From assembly GCF_004634195.1 (NCBI RefSeq), contig NZ_SKBP01000002.1:186001-250000 (forward strand): DNA of 64,000 nt, given 5' to 3'. The notes beneath the pieces are model-generated. The model made no database searches, was not told the origin of the DNA, and saw nothing but the letters and a program-made list of their open reading frames with translations. Positions 35,693 through 43,808 of the stretch are shown here, piece after piece. The translations under genes were made by a program, and so were the position numbers. Source of the DNA: Flavobacterium salilacus subsp. salilacus. GTDB lineage: Bacteria; Bacteroidota; Bacteroidia; Flavobacteriales; Flavobacteriaceae. The number at the start of each line of letters is the position of its first letter. Position 1 is the first letter of the stretch.

Positions 35693-36244
35693 TTATACTT
35701 TTTCTACCTGCATAAAGCTAAGTTCTAACGGTGTTTTTCTGCCAAAGATTTTCACCATAACTTCCAGCTTACGCTTTTCTTCATTTATTTTTTCAACAGT
35801 ACCGTTAAAGCCGTTAAAAGGACCATCTATTACTTTTACGGTTTCACCCATTGTAAATGGTATGGACATTGTATCTGTTTTAACAGATAATTCATCTACT
35901 TTGCCTAACATTCTGTTTACTTCGGATTGACGTAAAGGAACGGCATCTCCACCTTTTGTCTCTCCCAGAAAACCAATTACACCTGTAATAGATTTTATGA
36001 TGTGAGGAATCTCGCCTGTTAAATTAGCCTCAACCATTATATAACCCGGAAAATATACCTTGTCCTTTACTATTTTCTTTCCGTCGCGTACCTGTACTAC
36101 TTTTTCAGTAGGAACAAGCACCTGCGATATATAGTCTGACATTCCCAGTCTGTTAATTTCCGTTTCAATATAGTTTTTAACTTTATTTTCCTGACCGCTG
36201 ACCGCTCTTACTACATACCATTTATTCACACTGTTATCAGTCAT
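35693..36244 (-). CDS. nusG: Transcription termination/antitermination factor NusG
   Basis: A 183-residue factor that binds the RNA polymerase clamp. The N-terminal NGN domain has WYVVRAVSGQENKVKNYIE and KVYFPGYIMVEANL; the C-terminal KOW domain has GETVKVIDGPFNGFNGTVEK. It begins 10 bases after secE, as in most bacteria. Confidence 0.97.
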   Translation of the reverse strand: MTDNSVNKWYVVRAVSGQENKVKNYIETEINRLGMSDYISQVLVPTEKVVQVRDGKKIVKDKVYFPGYIMVEANLTGEIPHIIKSITGVIGFLGETKGGDAVPLRQSEVNRMLGKVDELSVKTDTMSIPFTMGETVKVIDGPFNGFNGTVEKINEEKRKLEVMVKIFGRKTPLELSFMQVEKV

Positions 36245-36254
36245 CTCAAAAAAA

Positions 36255-36449
36255 TTATTTATTTAAAAAACTATAAATATTCGCTACAAGAACCTCGAAA
36301 CCGCGGTCTATACCAAAAGTCATTAAAGAGAATACTATCGAAAAAACAGCCACAATAATGGTTAGGCGTTGTACTTCTGCCCATTCAGGCCAAGTTACAT
36401 TAACCTTCAACTCTGTAAATGCCTCTGATATATAATTAGTAACCTTCAT
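36255..36449 (-). CDS. secE: Preprotein translocase subunit SecE
   Basis: A 64-residue single-span subunit of the SecYEG channel. It has an amphipathic N-terminal helix, the conserved VTWPEWAEVQRLT junction and one membrane segment (IIVAVFSIVFSLMTFGIDRG). It is directly upstream of nusG and 20 bases downstream of tRNA-Trp. The single-span form is usual outside the Enterobacteria. Confidence 0.96.
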   Translation of the reverse strand: MKVTNYISEAFTELKVNVTWPEWAEVQRLTIIVAVFSIVFSLMTFGIDRGFEVLVANIYSFLNK

Positions 36450-36468
36450 TGTATTACGTTTTTTTTTG

Positions 36469-36539
36469 CACGGGTGGAGAGATTCGAACTCCCATCAACG
36501 GTTTTGGAGACCGCTATTCTACCCTTGAACTACACCCGT
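36469..36539 (-). tRNA. tRNA-Trp (anticodon CCA)
   Basis: A 71-base cloverleaf on the minus strand. Acceptor ACGGGTG pairs with CACCCGT with discriminator G; anticodon loop CTCCAAA gives CCA; the T-arm has GTTCGAATC. CCA end not encoded. It lies between tuf and secE. Confidence 0.96.
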
Positions 36540-36547
36540 TTGTTATT

Positions 36548-36583
36548 AAAAGCCAGCCGATACTTTGGCACCGGATGGCTTTT
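36548..36583 (-). terminator. Hairpin between tuf and tRNA-Trp
   Basis: Arms AAAAGCCA and TGGCTTTT with a short inner CCG/CGG stem. On the minus strand it ends CTTTT then AATAA, a weak terminator that would let some transcripts continue into tRNA-Trp, secE and nusG. Confidence 0.5.
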
Positions 36584-36606
36584 ATTTTATTTATCTAAAT
36601 CCTGAA

Positions 36607-37794
36607 TTAGTCAAGAATTTCAGTTACCTGACCGGCACCTACTGTACGACCTCCTTCACGGATAGCAAAACGAAGACCTACGCTTAGTGCGATTGGGCTA
36701 AGTAGTTGCACCTCGATAGTAAGGTTATCTCCAGGCATAACCATCTCTACTCCTGCAGGAAGAGAAATAGTACCTGTTACGTCAGTTGTACGAACGTAAA
36801 ACTGAGGACGGTAGTTATTATGGAATGGAGTGTGACGTCCGCCTTCTTCTTTCTTAAGGATATATACCTCTGCTTTGAAATGAGCGTGCGGTTTAACTGA
36901 TCCCGGTTTGATAATTACCATACCACGACGGATATCTTCTTTTGCAATACCTCTTAAAAGGATACCTGCATTATCTCCTGCCTCACCTCTGTCAAGGATT
37001 TGACGGAACATTTCGATACCTGTTATAGTAGAAGTTAGCTTTTCAGCTCCCATACCAATAATTTCAACTGCATCACCTGTATTAGCAATACCTGTTTCGA
37101 TACGACCTGTAGCAACAGTTCCACGACCAGTAATTGTAAATACATCTTCTACAGGCATAAGGAATGGTTTCTCGATATCACGAGCAGGTAGTTCAATCCA
37201 AGTATCAACAGCAGCCATTAATTCTAATACTGTATCAACCCATTTTGGCTCACCGTTAAGTGCTCCAAGAGCTGAACCTTGAATAACCGGTCCGTTATCT
37301 CCATCATACTGGTAGAAAGAAAGTAAATCTCTGATTTCCATCTCAACTAGCTCAAGAAGCTCAGCATCATCAACCATATCTACTTTATTCATAAATACAA
37401 CCATTCTAGGCACACCTACCTGGCGACCTAAAAGGATGTGCTCACGAGTTTGTGGCATAGGACCATCAGTAGCCGCAACTACAAGGATAGCACCGTCCAT
37501 TTGCGCAGCACCTGTAACCATGTTCTTTACGTAATCCGCGTGACCTGGACAGTCAACGTGAGCGTAGTGACGGTTAGCAGTTGCATACTCTACGTGAGAT
37601 GTATTAATGGTAATACCCCTTTCTTTTTCTTCAGGAGCATTATCAATTTGATCAAATGATCTTGCTTCAGAAAAACCTGCATCAGCCAAAACTTTAGTAA
37701 TAGCTGCTGTAAGTGTTGTTTTTCCGTGATCCACGTGTCCAATAGTACCAATATTCAAGTGGGGTTTGGAACGATCAAAAGTTTCCTTTGCCAT
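36607..37794 (-). CDS. tuf: Elongation factor Tu
   Basis: The 395-residue GTPase that delivers aminoacyl-tRNA to the ribosome. G1 loop GHVDHGKTT (residues 19-27), switch [14 protein letters not shown], the NKVDMVD specificity loop and the [11 protein letters not shown] stretch in domain 3 are all canonical. It is flanked by tRNA genes on both sides. Confidence 0.99.
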   Translation of the reverse strand: MAKETFDRSKPHLNIGTIGHVDHGKTTLTAAITKVLADAGFSEARSFDQIDNAPEEKERGITINTSHVEYATANRHYAHVDCPGHADYVKNMVTGAAQMDGAILVVAATDGPMPQTREHILLGRQVGVPRMVVFMNKVDMVDDAELLELVEMEIRDLLSFYQYDGDNGPVIQGSALGALNGEPKWVDTVLELMAAVDTWIELPARDIEKPFLMPVEDVFTITGRGTVATGRIETGIANTGDAVEIIGMGAEKLTSTITGIEMFRQILDRGEAGDNAGILLRGIAKEDIRRGMVIIKPGSVKPHAHFKAEVYILKKEEGGRHTPFHNNYRPQFYVRTTDVTGTISLPAGVEMVMPGDNLTIEVQLLSPIALSVGLRFAIREGGRTVGAGQVTEILD

Positions 37795-37849
37795 GATTTA
37801 ATAATTTAATCTTAGTTATATAATTAGTGTTCAAATTTTTCTAAACTTG

Positions 37850-37921
37850 AGCCAATGACGGGATTTGAACCCGTGACCTCTTCCTTACCAAGGAAGCACT
37901 CTACCCCTGAGCTACACCGGC
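37850..37921 (-). tRNA. tRNA-Thr (anticodon GGT)
   Basis: 72 bases. Acceptor GCCGGTG pairs with CATTGGC using two G:U pairs, discriminator T. Anticodon arm CTTCC/GGAAG encloses TTGGTAA, anticodon GGT. It lies 55 bases upstream of tuf. Confidence 0.95.
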
Positions 37922-37951
37922 CTAAATACCTTAAGCTTTCGCTTAAAATTG

Positions 37952-38033
<82 letters not shown>

Positions 38034-38070
38034 TTACCTTTATTTTCAGTTGCTTTCAAAAAAAAAATTG

Positions 38071-38144
38071 AGCCGATGGAGGGACTCGAACCCACGACCT
38101 GCTGATTACAAATCAGCTGCTCTAGCCAGCTGAGCTACACCGGC
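38071..38144 (-). tRNA. tRNA-Thr (anticodon TGT)
   Basis: 74 bases. Acceptor GCCGGTG pairs with CATCGGC (one G:U), discriminator T. Anticodon arm GCTGA/TCAGC encloses TTTGTAA, anticodon TGT. First RNA of the tRNA-tuf transcript. Confidence 0.96.
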
Positions 38145-38157
38145 AACTTACAATAAA

Positions 38158-38182
38158 AAAAGCCCGCTATTTCTAACGGACT
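38158..38182 (-). terminator. Terminator after hpf, overlapping the tRNA-operon promoter
   Basis: Minus-strand arms AGTCCGTTA and TAGCGGGCT (two G:U pairs) with a GAAA loop, followed by seven T residues. It ends hpf transcription. The 5' arm begins within the promoter element at 38184-38191, so its start overlaps the expected initiation site of the next transcript. Confidence 0.7.
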
Positions 38183-38183
38183 G

Positions 38184-38191
38184 CAAATGTA
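38184..38191 (-). promoter_or_regulatory. -7 promoter element of the tRNA-tuf-secE operon
   Basis: TACATTTG on the minus strand fits TAnnTTTG and lies 40 bases upstream of tRNA-Thr(TGT). It is the only clear promoter found between hpf and rpoC, so it may drive the whole block down to rpoBC. Confidence 0.65.
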
Positions 38192-38237
38192 TATAATTTA
38201 TTCTTTAATCAAAACATTTTTAATGAAATTTTTATCA

Positions 38238-38546
38238 TTAAGCGTTTGCTCTTACTTTCTCTTTTCTCTTTACCAGTAAACGTTCCATAGAGTCGGCTGC
38301 AAGTTCTACTGCTTCCTCAAATGTTTTACACTGTTTTTTAACTATAAATTCATTACCGGGTACATTAATTTTTATCTCTGCTATTTTATTCGTTTTAGCG
38401 TTAGTATTATCTAACTTAAAAAAAACATCTGAGTAAACAACTTTGTCGTAGTATTTTTCAAGCTTATCTAATCGAGCTTGCACAAAGCCAACCAATTTTC
38501 GATCGACATTAAAATTAACCGCATGAACATTTACTTTCATAATCAA
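38238..38546 (-). CDS. hpf: Ribosome hibernation promoting factor (HPF/RaiA family)
   Basis: A 102-residue, short-form ribosome hibernation factor that binds the 30S decoding region in starved cells. It has the beta-alpha core: VNVHAVNFNVDRKLVGFVQA, a DVFFKLDN strand and the helix TFEEAVELAADSMERLL followed by a basic tail. The true start may be the second Met (MKVNVHA, 38540), which agrees better with relatives; the first gives two extra residues. It sits between xerC and the tRNA-tuf operon. Confidence 0.93.
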   Translation of the reverse strand: MIMKVNVHAVNFNVDRKLVGFVQARLDKLEKYYDKVVYSDVFFKLDNTNAKTNKIAEIKINVPGNEFIVKKQCKTFEEAVELAADSMERLLVKRKEKVRANA

Positions 38547-38566
38547 TACTTATTTATGGTTAAACA

Positions 38567-39469
38567 CTATAAATTATTTCGGTTACGCGGATGCGCCTCC
38601 CCATACACTTTTTTAAGTTCAGCCAAACTGCTGTGTGTATAAACTTGGGTAGATGCTAAACTGGCATGACCTAATAATTCTTTTACTGAATTTAGATCGG
38701 CTCCGTTATTAAGAAGGTGTGTGGCAAAGGTGTGCCTCAAAATATGAGGACTCTTTTTAACCTTACCGGAGACAACACTAAAGTAACAATTTATTAACCT
38801 ATAAACAAAAGATTCGCTTAATTTATTTCCACGATTATTTAAAATTAATATTTCGGGGGCTGTTATTGTTTCGAGTTGTTTTCGCTTTTCAAGATATTCC
38901 GTTATAAGCTGAGCGGTACACCCCAGCACGGGCAATATGCGCTCTTTATTGCGCTTACCCAATACGCGCAACGTTTTAGTGCCTGAGTCATAACTATTCC
39001 ATTTAAGCCCTATAAGTTCGGCTCGGCGTATGCCTGTAGTATAAAATAGATCTACAATAAGCCTGTTGCGCACTCCTTCAAAATCATCAGGATATTCTAT
39101 TTTGTCAACAACATCCTGTAACTCTTTTTCAGAAAAAGGGACTTGCACTTTTTTCTCTGTTTTGAGCGACTTGTGTTGCTGTAATGGATTTACTGTTATT
39201 TGCCTGGAACGTAGAAGAAATTTATAAAAGGACTTTAAAGATGATACTTTCCTGTTTACCGATGTATTGGATATATCTTGCTCTACCAGAAAAACTATCC
39301 AGCTTCTTATCTGGCTGTAGTTAACAGTTTCGAGCACAGCATCGGTATCATGTTCTTTTATAAATTTTTCGAAAGAGGCAACATCATCACTATATGCCCT
39401 GACGGTAAGCAGGGAATAATTTTTTTCCTTCAGCAGGTAGTCGGCATATGCTTGTTTAGAATTGATCAT
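38567..39469 (-). CDS. xerC: Tyrosine recombinase XerC/XerD family
   Basis: A 300-residue site-specific recombinase. The N-terminal SAM-like domain has YLLKEKNYSLLTVRAYSDDV; the catalytic domain has the first Arg in TTGIRRAELIGLKW, HxxR in HILRHTFATHLLNNGADLNS, LLGHASLASTQVYTH with the late His and the nucleophile Tyr (VYTHSS). The length and full catalytic set indicate a chromosome-dimer-resolving Xer enzyme, not a phage integrase; C versus D cannot be settled here. Its ATG follows the T run of the rpsU terminator by one or no bases, giving an extremely short leader. Confidence 0.9.
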   Translation of the reverse strand: MINSKQAYADYLLKEKNYSLLTVRAYSDDVASFEKFIKEHDTDAVLETVNYSQIRSWIVFLVEQDISNTSVNRKVSSLKSFYKFLLRSRQITVNPLQQHKSLKTEKKVQVPFSEKELQDVVDKIEYPDDFEGVRNRLIVDLFYTTGIRRAELIGLKWNSYDSGTKTLRVLGKRNKERILPVLGCTAQLITEYLEKRKQLETITAPEILILNNRGNKLSESFVYRLINCYFSVVSGKVKKSPHILRHTFATHLLNNGADLNSVKELLGHASLASTQVYTHSSLAELKKVYGEAHPRNRNNL

Positions 39470-39474
39470 AAAAA

Positions 39475-39514
39475 AACCGTTACCTGCAAAATTAAACTTT
39501 TACAGGTAACGGTT
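39475..39514 (-). terminator. rpsU terminator with the xerC promoter in its loop
   Basis: Perfect 12-base arms AACCGTTACCTG and CAGGTAACGGTT, with a 16-base loop; on the minus strand six or more T residues follow and lead straight into the xerC ATG. The loop contains TAATTTTG, a promoter match. Confidence 0.85.
39487..39494 (-). promoter_or_regulatory. -7 promoter element for xerC, inside a terminator loop
   Basis: TAATTTTG matches TAnnTTTG and lies 17 bases upstream of the xerC start codon, so a transcript would begin about 10 bases before the ATG. Confidence 0.55.
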
Positions 39515-39541
39515 AGTATTATTGATCCTTAAAATTAAGGA

Positions 39542-39736
39542 TTAGTTTTCTTCTGCGTCTCTTAATCCTTGGATATAAGATGCTTTTTGAATTTGAGCCC
39601 TTCTTACTACAGATGGTTTCGTAAATTGCTGACGGCTTCTTAGCTGACGTACAACTCCTGTTTTGTCAAACTTTCTTTTATAGCGCTTTAATGCTCTATC
39701 TATGTTCTCGCCGTCTTTAATTGGTATAATTAACAT
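39542..39736 (-). CDS. rpsU: 30S ribosomal protein S21 (bS21)
   Basis: A 64-residue basic protein that binds next to the anti-Shine-Dalgarno end of 16S rRNA. The sequence MLIIPIKDGENIDRALKRYK, FDKTGVVRQLRSRQQF is unmistakable. I chose the ATG at 39736 rather than the GTG nine bases upstream because the GTG lies inside a perfect Shine-Dalgarno sequence (AGGAGG, 8 bases before the ATG) and the family begins MLII/MPII. Shine-Dalgarno sequences are very rare in this phylum, and published work in Flavobacterium johnsoniae links the one at rpsU to autoregulation by bS21-lacking ribosomes. It is monocistronic with promoter and terminator. Confidence 0.97.
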   Translation of the reverse strand: MLIIPIKDGENIDRALKRYKRKFDKTGVVRQLRSRQQFTKPSVVRRAQIQKASYIQGLRDAEEN

Positions 39737-39742
39737 ATATAA

Positions 39743-39750
39743 CACCTCCT
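39743..39750 (-). promoter_or_regulatory. Perfect Shine-Dalgarno sequence of rpsU
   Basis: Minus-strand AGGAGGTG, fully complementary to the conserved 3' end of 16S rRNA, 6-8 bases upstream of the rpsU ATG. I saw no comparable site before the other genes whose leaders I read. Confidence 0.9.
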
Positions 39751-39763
39751 CTCGTTAAGGGTG

Positions 39764-39771
39764 CAAATATA
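39764..39771 (-). promoter_or_regulatory. -7 promoter element for rpsU
   Basis: Minus-strand TATATTTG, a perfect TAnnTTTG match, 28 bases from the start codon; the leader would be about 20 bases, just enough for the Shine-Dalgarno sequence. Confidence 0.7.
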
Positions 39772-39806
39772 CAAAGCTGTCTTAACCTGGCAAATATTTA
39801 TTGCAT

Positions 39807-41174
39807 TTATTTTACAGACCATACGGTATAGCTGTTTGGCGGTGCTTGTATTTTAACCCAAGAGTCGCCCTGAGTAGTAGGCTCCCACCCTGAGTTGCCT
39901 GTAAAATCTTTAATTACGGTGTTAGACCAGTTAGTATCTACCCAACGCTCCTGCCAGGAGTTACTGATGTTTATATACACAATAAGCCCGGGGCTGCCAT
40001 TACGGCGTGCCACATACTCATCATTATCTGCATATAGGTAGCTCGTGCCTCCTGATGCTTTATTGTTGTGTATCCATATCAGGTTATTTAGTTTATTTTT
40101 ATCCAGCCATTCCTCATAATCTCTATAAAAAACACAGGGGTAGCCTTCATGGGTTAATATATAGGCATAGGCTAACAGTTTGTTGTTGTATATCTCATCT
40201 GTATCATGGTTTGCCACAAAGGTTACGGCTCTGTATGAGTTACGCTTTAGCAGCATATCGCCATTAAGTTGGGTAAGGTCGTTATTACCAAAAGCATCGC
40301 GCATTTTATAGTAACATGCAAAATCAAAAGCACTGGCTTCCGCCTGTCCTGTCCACCAGTCCAGTGTGGCAGCATTACCGTCCCAGTACTCCCCTACGGC
40401 AAAACCGCCTGCGGCATTTTTAAAGTTTTTAACTACCCAAGGCTCAAAGCCTTTTACATAATCAAAACGCCAACCGTCGAAACCCATTACATTCTTATAA
40501 TATTTAGCAATAGAGTTACTGTTATTATAAAGCCAGTTTTGCACATATACTTTATCATGGCACAGGTCGGGGAATCCTCCGAAAGACCCCGAATCATAGG
40601 CATGCACATCATTAGGATGGAAATCATAATACGAACGGGTAAATAAGCCTGATGCAGGCTGAAAATCAGTATATGTGCTTCCGCTTGTAAAAGGGTTGTA
40701 CTGCGATGCCCCGCCACTGTTATGGTTAATAACAATATCGGCTATAACGCTAAGGTCGTTATTATGAGCCGTACTGATTAACGACTGGATTTCGCTAAGC
40801 GAGCCGAAACGGGTTTCGGTGCTGCCCATTTGGTTATAACTCCCAAAATCATAATAATCAAAAGGGTCATATCCCATAGAGAACGGACCATTTTGTGCTT
40901 TGGTAGCAGGCGGTAGCCAAATAGCATCAATACCGGCACTTGCCCACGAGGGGACTTTACCGGAAACGGTGTTCCACCAGGTACCTCCGGCGGGTACATC
41001 CCAATAAAAAGCCTGCATCATTACCTTTGATCCGATAGAGCGACCTGCGGTTTCAGGTTGTGAAGTTTCAGAAGGTAATTTGTTTTGTTGTTCGCCCTCA
41101 TAAAGGGCATCTGAATCTTTACTGCACCCCGATAACAATAGGGCTGCGATAAGCATTGTAAATATACATTTCAT
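39807..41174 (-). CDS. Lipoprotein alpha-amylase (GH13)
   Basis: A 455-residue starch-hydrolysing enzyme, likely on the cell surface or in the periplasm. Signal peptide with lipobox LLLSGC (Cys17) and a short Ser/Glu-rich linker. The GH13 barrel shows the regions VIADIVINHN, GWRFDYVKG (nucleophile Asp), VGEYWDG (general acid Glu) and FVANHDTDE (transition-state Asp). The C-terminal beta domain ends with SYTVWSVK, as in the short plant/archaeal-type alpha-amylases. It stands alone, with no SusC/SusD or other starch enzymes adjacent; the SusC/SusD pair in this window is about 10 kb away. Confidence 0.93.
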   Translation of the reverse strand: MKCIFTMLIAALLLSGCSKDSDALYEGEQQNKLPSETSQPETAGRSIGSKVMMQAFYWDVPAGGTWWNTVSGKVPSWASAGIDAIWLPPATKAQNGPFSMGYDPFDYYDFGSYNQMGSTETRFGSLSEIQSLISTAHNNDLSVIADIVINHNSGGASQYNPFTSGSTYTDFQPASGLFTRSYYDFHPNDVHAYDSGSFGGFPDLCHDKVYVQNWLYNNSNSIAKYYKNVMGFDGWRFDYVKGFEPWVVKNFKNAAGGFAVGEYWDGNAATLDWWTGQAEASAFDFACYYKMRDAFGNNDLTQLNGDMLLKRNSYRAVTFVANHDTDEIYNNKLLAYAYILTHEGYPCVFYRDYEEWLDKNKLNNLIWIHNNKASGGTSYLYADNDEYVARRNGSPGLIVYINISNSWQERWVDTNWSNTVIKDFTGNSGWEPTTQGDSWVKIQAPPNSYTVWSVK

Positions 41175-41244
41175 AATTAATAATGTTTTAGTTTATGAAA
41201 TATATAAAATAATAACATAAAAATTAACACATTACAAAAACAAG

Positions 41245-41252
41245 CAAAACTA
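41245..41252 (-). promoter_or_regulatory. -7 promoter element for the alpha-amylase gene
   Basis: Minus-strand TAGTTTTG fits TAnnTTTG, about 70 bases upstream of the start codon. Confidence 0.55.
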
Positions 41253-41280
41253 TAACGTTGTAATGTTAATAACTTGTAAA

Positions 41281-41313
41281 AAAAAGAGCAACTTAATATA
41301 AGTTGCTCTTTTT
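41281..41313 (-). terminator. Terminator of the acyl-CoA dehydrogenase gene
   Basis: Perfect 14-base arms AAAAAGAGCAACTT and AAGTTGCTCTTTTT with an AATAT loop, 23 bases beyond the stop of the minus-strand gene. Confidence 0.9.
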
Positions 41314-41336
41314 CAGTTATTTAATTTTTAAATATC

Positions 41337-42479
41337 CTATTCTTTTAATAGATTACGGGATATAACCAGTTTCTGTATCTCTGTAGTACCTTCGCCTATG
41401 GTACATAGTTTAGAGTCTCTGTAAAATTTCTCAACAGGGTAATCTTTGGTATAACCATATCCGCCATGTATTTGTACCGCTTCATTAGAAACACGTACAC
41501 ATACTTCAGACGAATACATTTTACTCATTGCTCCTGCAACGGTCATTTTCCTGTTGTTATTTTTAAGATAAGCTGCTTTGTGCAACAGTAGCTCTGAAGC
41601 TTCTATTTCGGTAGCCATATCGGCAAGTTTAAAAGCAATCCCTTGGAAGTTGCTTATGGGCTGCCCAAACTGGTAACGTTCTTTAGAATATTTCAGGGAT
41701 GCTTCATAAGCTCCTTTGGCAATACCTAATGACAAGGCCCCGATAGAGATACGACCGCCATCTAATATTTTCATTGCTTGTATAAAACCATCGCCTACTT
41801 CGCCAAGCCTGTTAGCATCAGGAATACGGCAATTATCAAATATAAGCTCGGCTGTTTCGCTGGCGCGCATACCCAGTTTATCTTCTTTTTTACCGCTGGT
41901 AAAGCCTTCCATACCCTTCTCGAAAACAAAAGCAGTCATTCCGCGAGAGTCTCCTTTTTCGCCTGTACGAACTATAACTACTGCAACATCTCCTGATTTT
42001 GCATGTGTTATAAAGTTTTTAGCTCCGTTTACTATCCAGTGGTCGCCATCTTTTACAGCGGTAGTGTTCATTCCTCCTGCATCAGATCCTGTGTTGTGCT
42101 CTGTTAACCCCCAAGCGCCAATATGTTCGGCTGTAGCCAATTTAGGTATCCATTTCTTTTTTTGTTCTTCGTTACCAAAAGTAAGAATATGGTTAGTGCA
42201 AAGGGAGTTGTGTGCCGCAACCGATAGTCCGATAGACGGATCTACTTTTGATATTTCTTCTACTATAGTAATATATTCATGGTAGCCTAAGCCCGAACCG
42301 CCTAATTCTTCCGGAACAAGAACTCCCATAAAGCCCATTTCGCCTAATTTTTTGAATAAATCTACGGGAAAATACTGAGTATCATCCCACTCTCTCATAA
42401 ATGGACGGATGTGCTGTTCTGCAAAATCCCTGATTGACTGTGCAATCATTGCCTGTGTTTCGCTATAATCGAAGTTCAT
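41337..42479 (-). CDS. Acyl-CoA dehydrogenase
   Basis: A 380-residue flavoenzyme that introduces the alpha-beta double bond in acyl-CoA substrates. Family signatures: AWGLTEHNTGSDAGGMNTT, FGQPISNFQGIAFKLADMAT and QIHGGYGYTKDYPVEKFYRD. The catalytic Glu is in TIGEGTTEIQ, the C-terminal position used by short/medium-chain enzymes. Single gene with a TAnnTTTG element inside the end of the upstream gene and a strong terminator. Confidence 0.95.
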   Translation of the reverse strand: MNFDYSETQAMIAQSIRDFAEQHIRPFMREWDDTQYFPVDLFKKLGEMGFMGVLVPEELGGSGLGYHEYITIVEEISKVDPSIGLSVAAHNSLCTNHILTFGNEEQKKKWIPKLATAEHIGAWGLTEHNTGSDAGGMNTTAVKDGDHWIVNGAKNFITHAKSGDVAVVIVRTGEKGDSRGMTAFVFEKGMEGFTSGKKEDKLGMRASETAELIFDNCRIPDANRLGEVGDGFIQAMKILDGGRISIGALSLGIAKGAYEASLKYSKERYQFGQPISNFQGIAFKLADMATEIEASELLLHKAAYLKNNNRKMTVAGAMSKMYSSEVCVRVSNEAVQIHGGYGYTKDYPVEKFYRDSKLCTIGEGTTEIQKLVISRNLLKE

Positions 42480-42494
42480 TTTCTGATTGTTATT

Positions 42495-43796
42495 TTAGAA
42501 TTCCAAATATAAGGCAATTATTTTTTCTTTTTCAACAGGAAAACCATTAATTTTTGTTAATTCTTCAATATTATTAATCTTTCCCTGCGCCTCTCTTTTG
42601 GCAATGATATTGGCTGCAATGGTTTTATCAAAGTAAGGAAAAGAACTTAGTTTATTTAAGGATGCCGTATTAATATTTATGGTAATAACTTGTGGCTGCC
42701 CCATAACGGCAAAGCGCTTTTTAAGCTCATTGTTAGTACCGGGAGAGTAGTCCCTGAAATCGAAATCGTCCATTTGCTCCATACTCACGTATGCCCCAAG
42801 CTGTTCTCTTCGTTCTAATATCCGTTTTGAATATACAGGACCAATACCGTAAATAGCCGTTAGCTGGTCGGCGGTAGCTTTATTAATATCCAGTACTGTT
42901 GCGTTATTTTTGTTATTAACCCAATCAGGAAACTTAAAGTATGGCGATATGGCTTTTAGTAAACTATCGGATACTTTTGTGACTGCCTGAAATTCTTCGG
43001 CACTATTTACATACTTATTTTTTGACCTGAAATCCCTAATACGTTGTAACTCTTTTGGCGATAAGCCTATGAGTTGTGCTTTATAGTCGGATATATAATT
43101 AGGATTAAAAGGGTAAATTTCTACAGTTTTATTTTGCCTTTCTGTTACCCAATCGGGGAATTTAAAATAAGGTGCTATCTTTTTTAAGCGGCTGTCAGAT
43201 ATTCTTGTAACCTCCTGAAAATCTCTAGCACTATTTATATATTTATTCGTTTTCCGAAATTTGCGAATGCGTGCCAATTCTTGTTTTGATAACCCTATAA
43301 GCTTTGCTTTATAATCTGATATATAGTTTGGGTTAAAAGGGTAAATCTTAGTATTCTTACTGCCCTTTTTGTTTTTAACCCAACTGGGGAATTTGAAATA
43401 AGGCGCTATGCTCTCTAAAAGACTATCCGATACTTTTGTGACTTCCTGAAATTCCTCAGCACTGTTTACATACTTTTTTGTTTCGCGAAACTTATGCAGC
43501 CTATCTATTTCGGCACTACTCATGCCTAATACATAACCTTTATAATCGGTAATATAATTAGGGTTAAAAGGGTATATTTTATATGCTGACTTTGCCTGTC
43601 GGGCTTTCAGGGTGTCAATTTCAGTTTGCAAGGCAAGCCACTCTTGTTGCTCGGCAGACTGCTCGGTCTCATTTTGCCAGTTGCGGGAAGTAACAACAAA
43701 ATAAGCAACTTGTGCAATAATGATAAGGAGTAACAATGCTACAATGCCTTTTCGCTGCCCTTTGGTATAATGAAAGAAAAAACGGAATGGCTGCAT
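42495..43796 (-). CDS. Membrane-anchored helix-hairpin-helix protein with triplicated unit
   Basis: A 433-residue protein. It has one N-terminal membrane segment (residues 17-36), a short linker, then three tandem repeats of about 76 residues (73-149, 150-225, 226-301). Each begins IYPFNPNYI.DYK, contains FR..KYVNSAEEFQ.VT and ends YFKFP.WV. Two ComEA-type helix-hairpin-helix motifs follow (LDINKATADQLTAIYGIGPV and ININTASLNKLSSFPYFDKT). The fold binds DNA non-specifically in ComEA. The three units look like internal duplications; related flavobacterial proteins, as I remember them, have fewer. Export or uptake of DNA is a guess. Confidence 0.85.
   Translation of the reverse strand: MQPFRFFFHYTKGQRKGIVALLLLIIIAQVAYFVVTSRNWQNETEQSAEQQEWLALQTEIDTLKARQAKSAYKIYPFNPNYITDYKGYVLGMSSAEIDRLHKFRETKKYVNSAEEFQEVTKVSDSLLESIAPYFKFPSWVKNKKGSKNTKIYPFNPNYISDYKAKLIGLSKQELARIRKFRKTNKYINSARDFQEVTRISDSRLKKIAPYFKFPDWVTERQNKTVEIYPFNPNYISDYKAQLIGLSPKELQRIRDFRSKNKYVNSAEEFQAVTKVSDSLLKAISPYFKFPDWVNNKNNATVLDINKATADQLTAIYGIGPVYSKRILERREQLGAYVSMEQMDDFDFRDYSPGTNNELKKRFAVMGQPQVITININTASLNKLSSFPYFDKTIAANIIAKREAQGKINNIEELTKINGFPVEKEKIIALYLEF
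42504..42511 (-). promoter_or_regulatory. -7 promoter element for the acyl-CoA dehydrogenase gene
   Basis: Minus-strand TATATTTG, perfect TAnnTTTG match, 25 bases upstream of the start and inside the last codons of the upstream gene. Confidence 0.6.
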
Positions 43797-43808
43797 TGCG
43801 GTATATTT

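Noticed and set aside
39737..39745. GTG at 39745 as rpsU start
   Set aside because: It overlaps the Shine-Dalgarno sequence and would add residues not found in the family.
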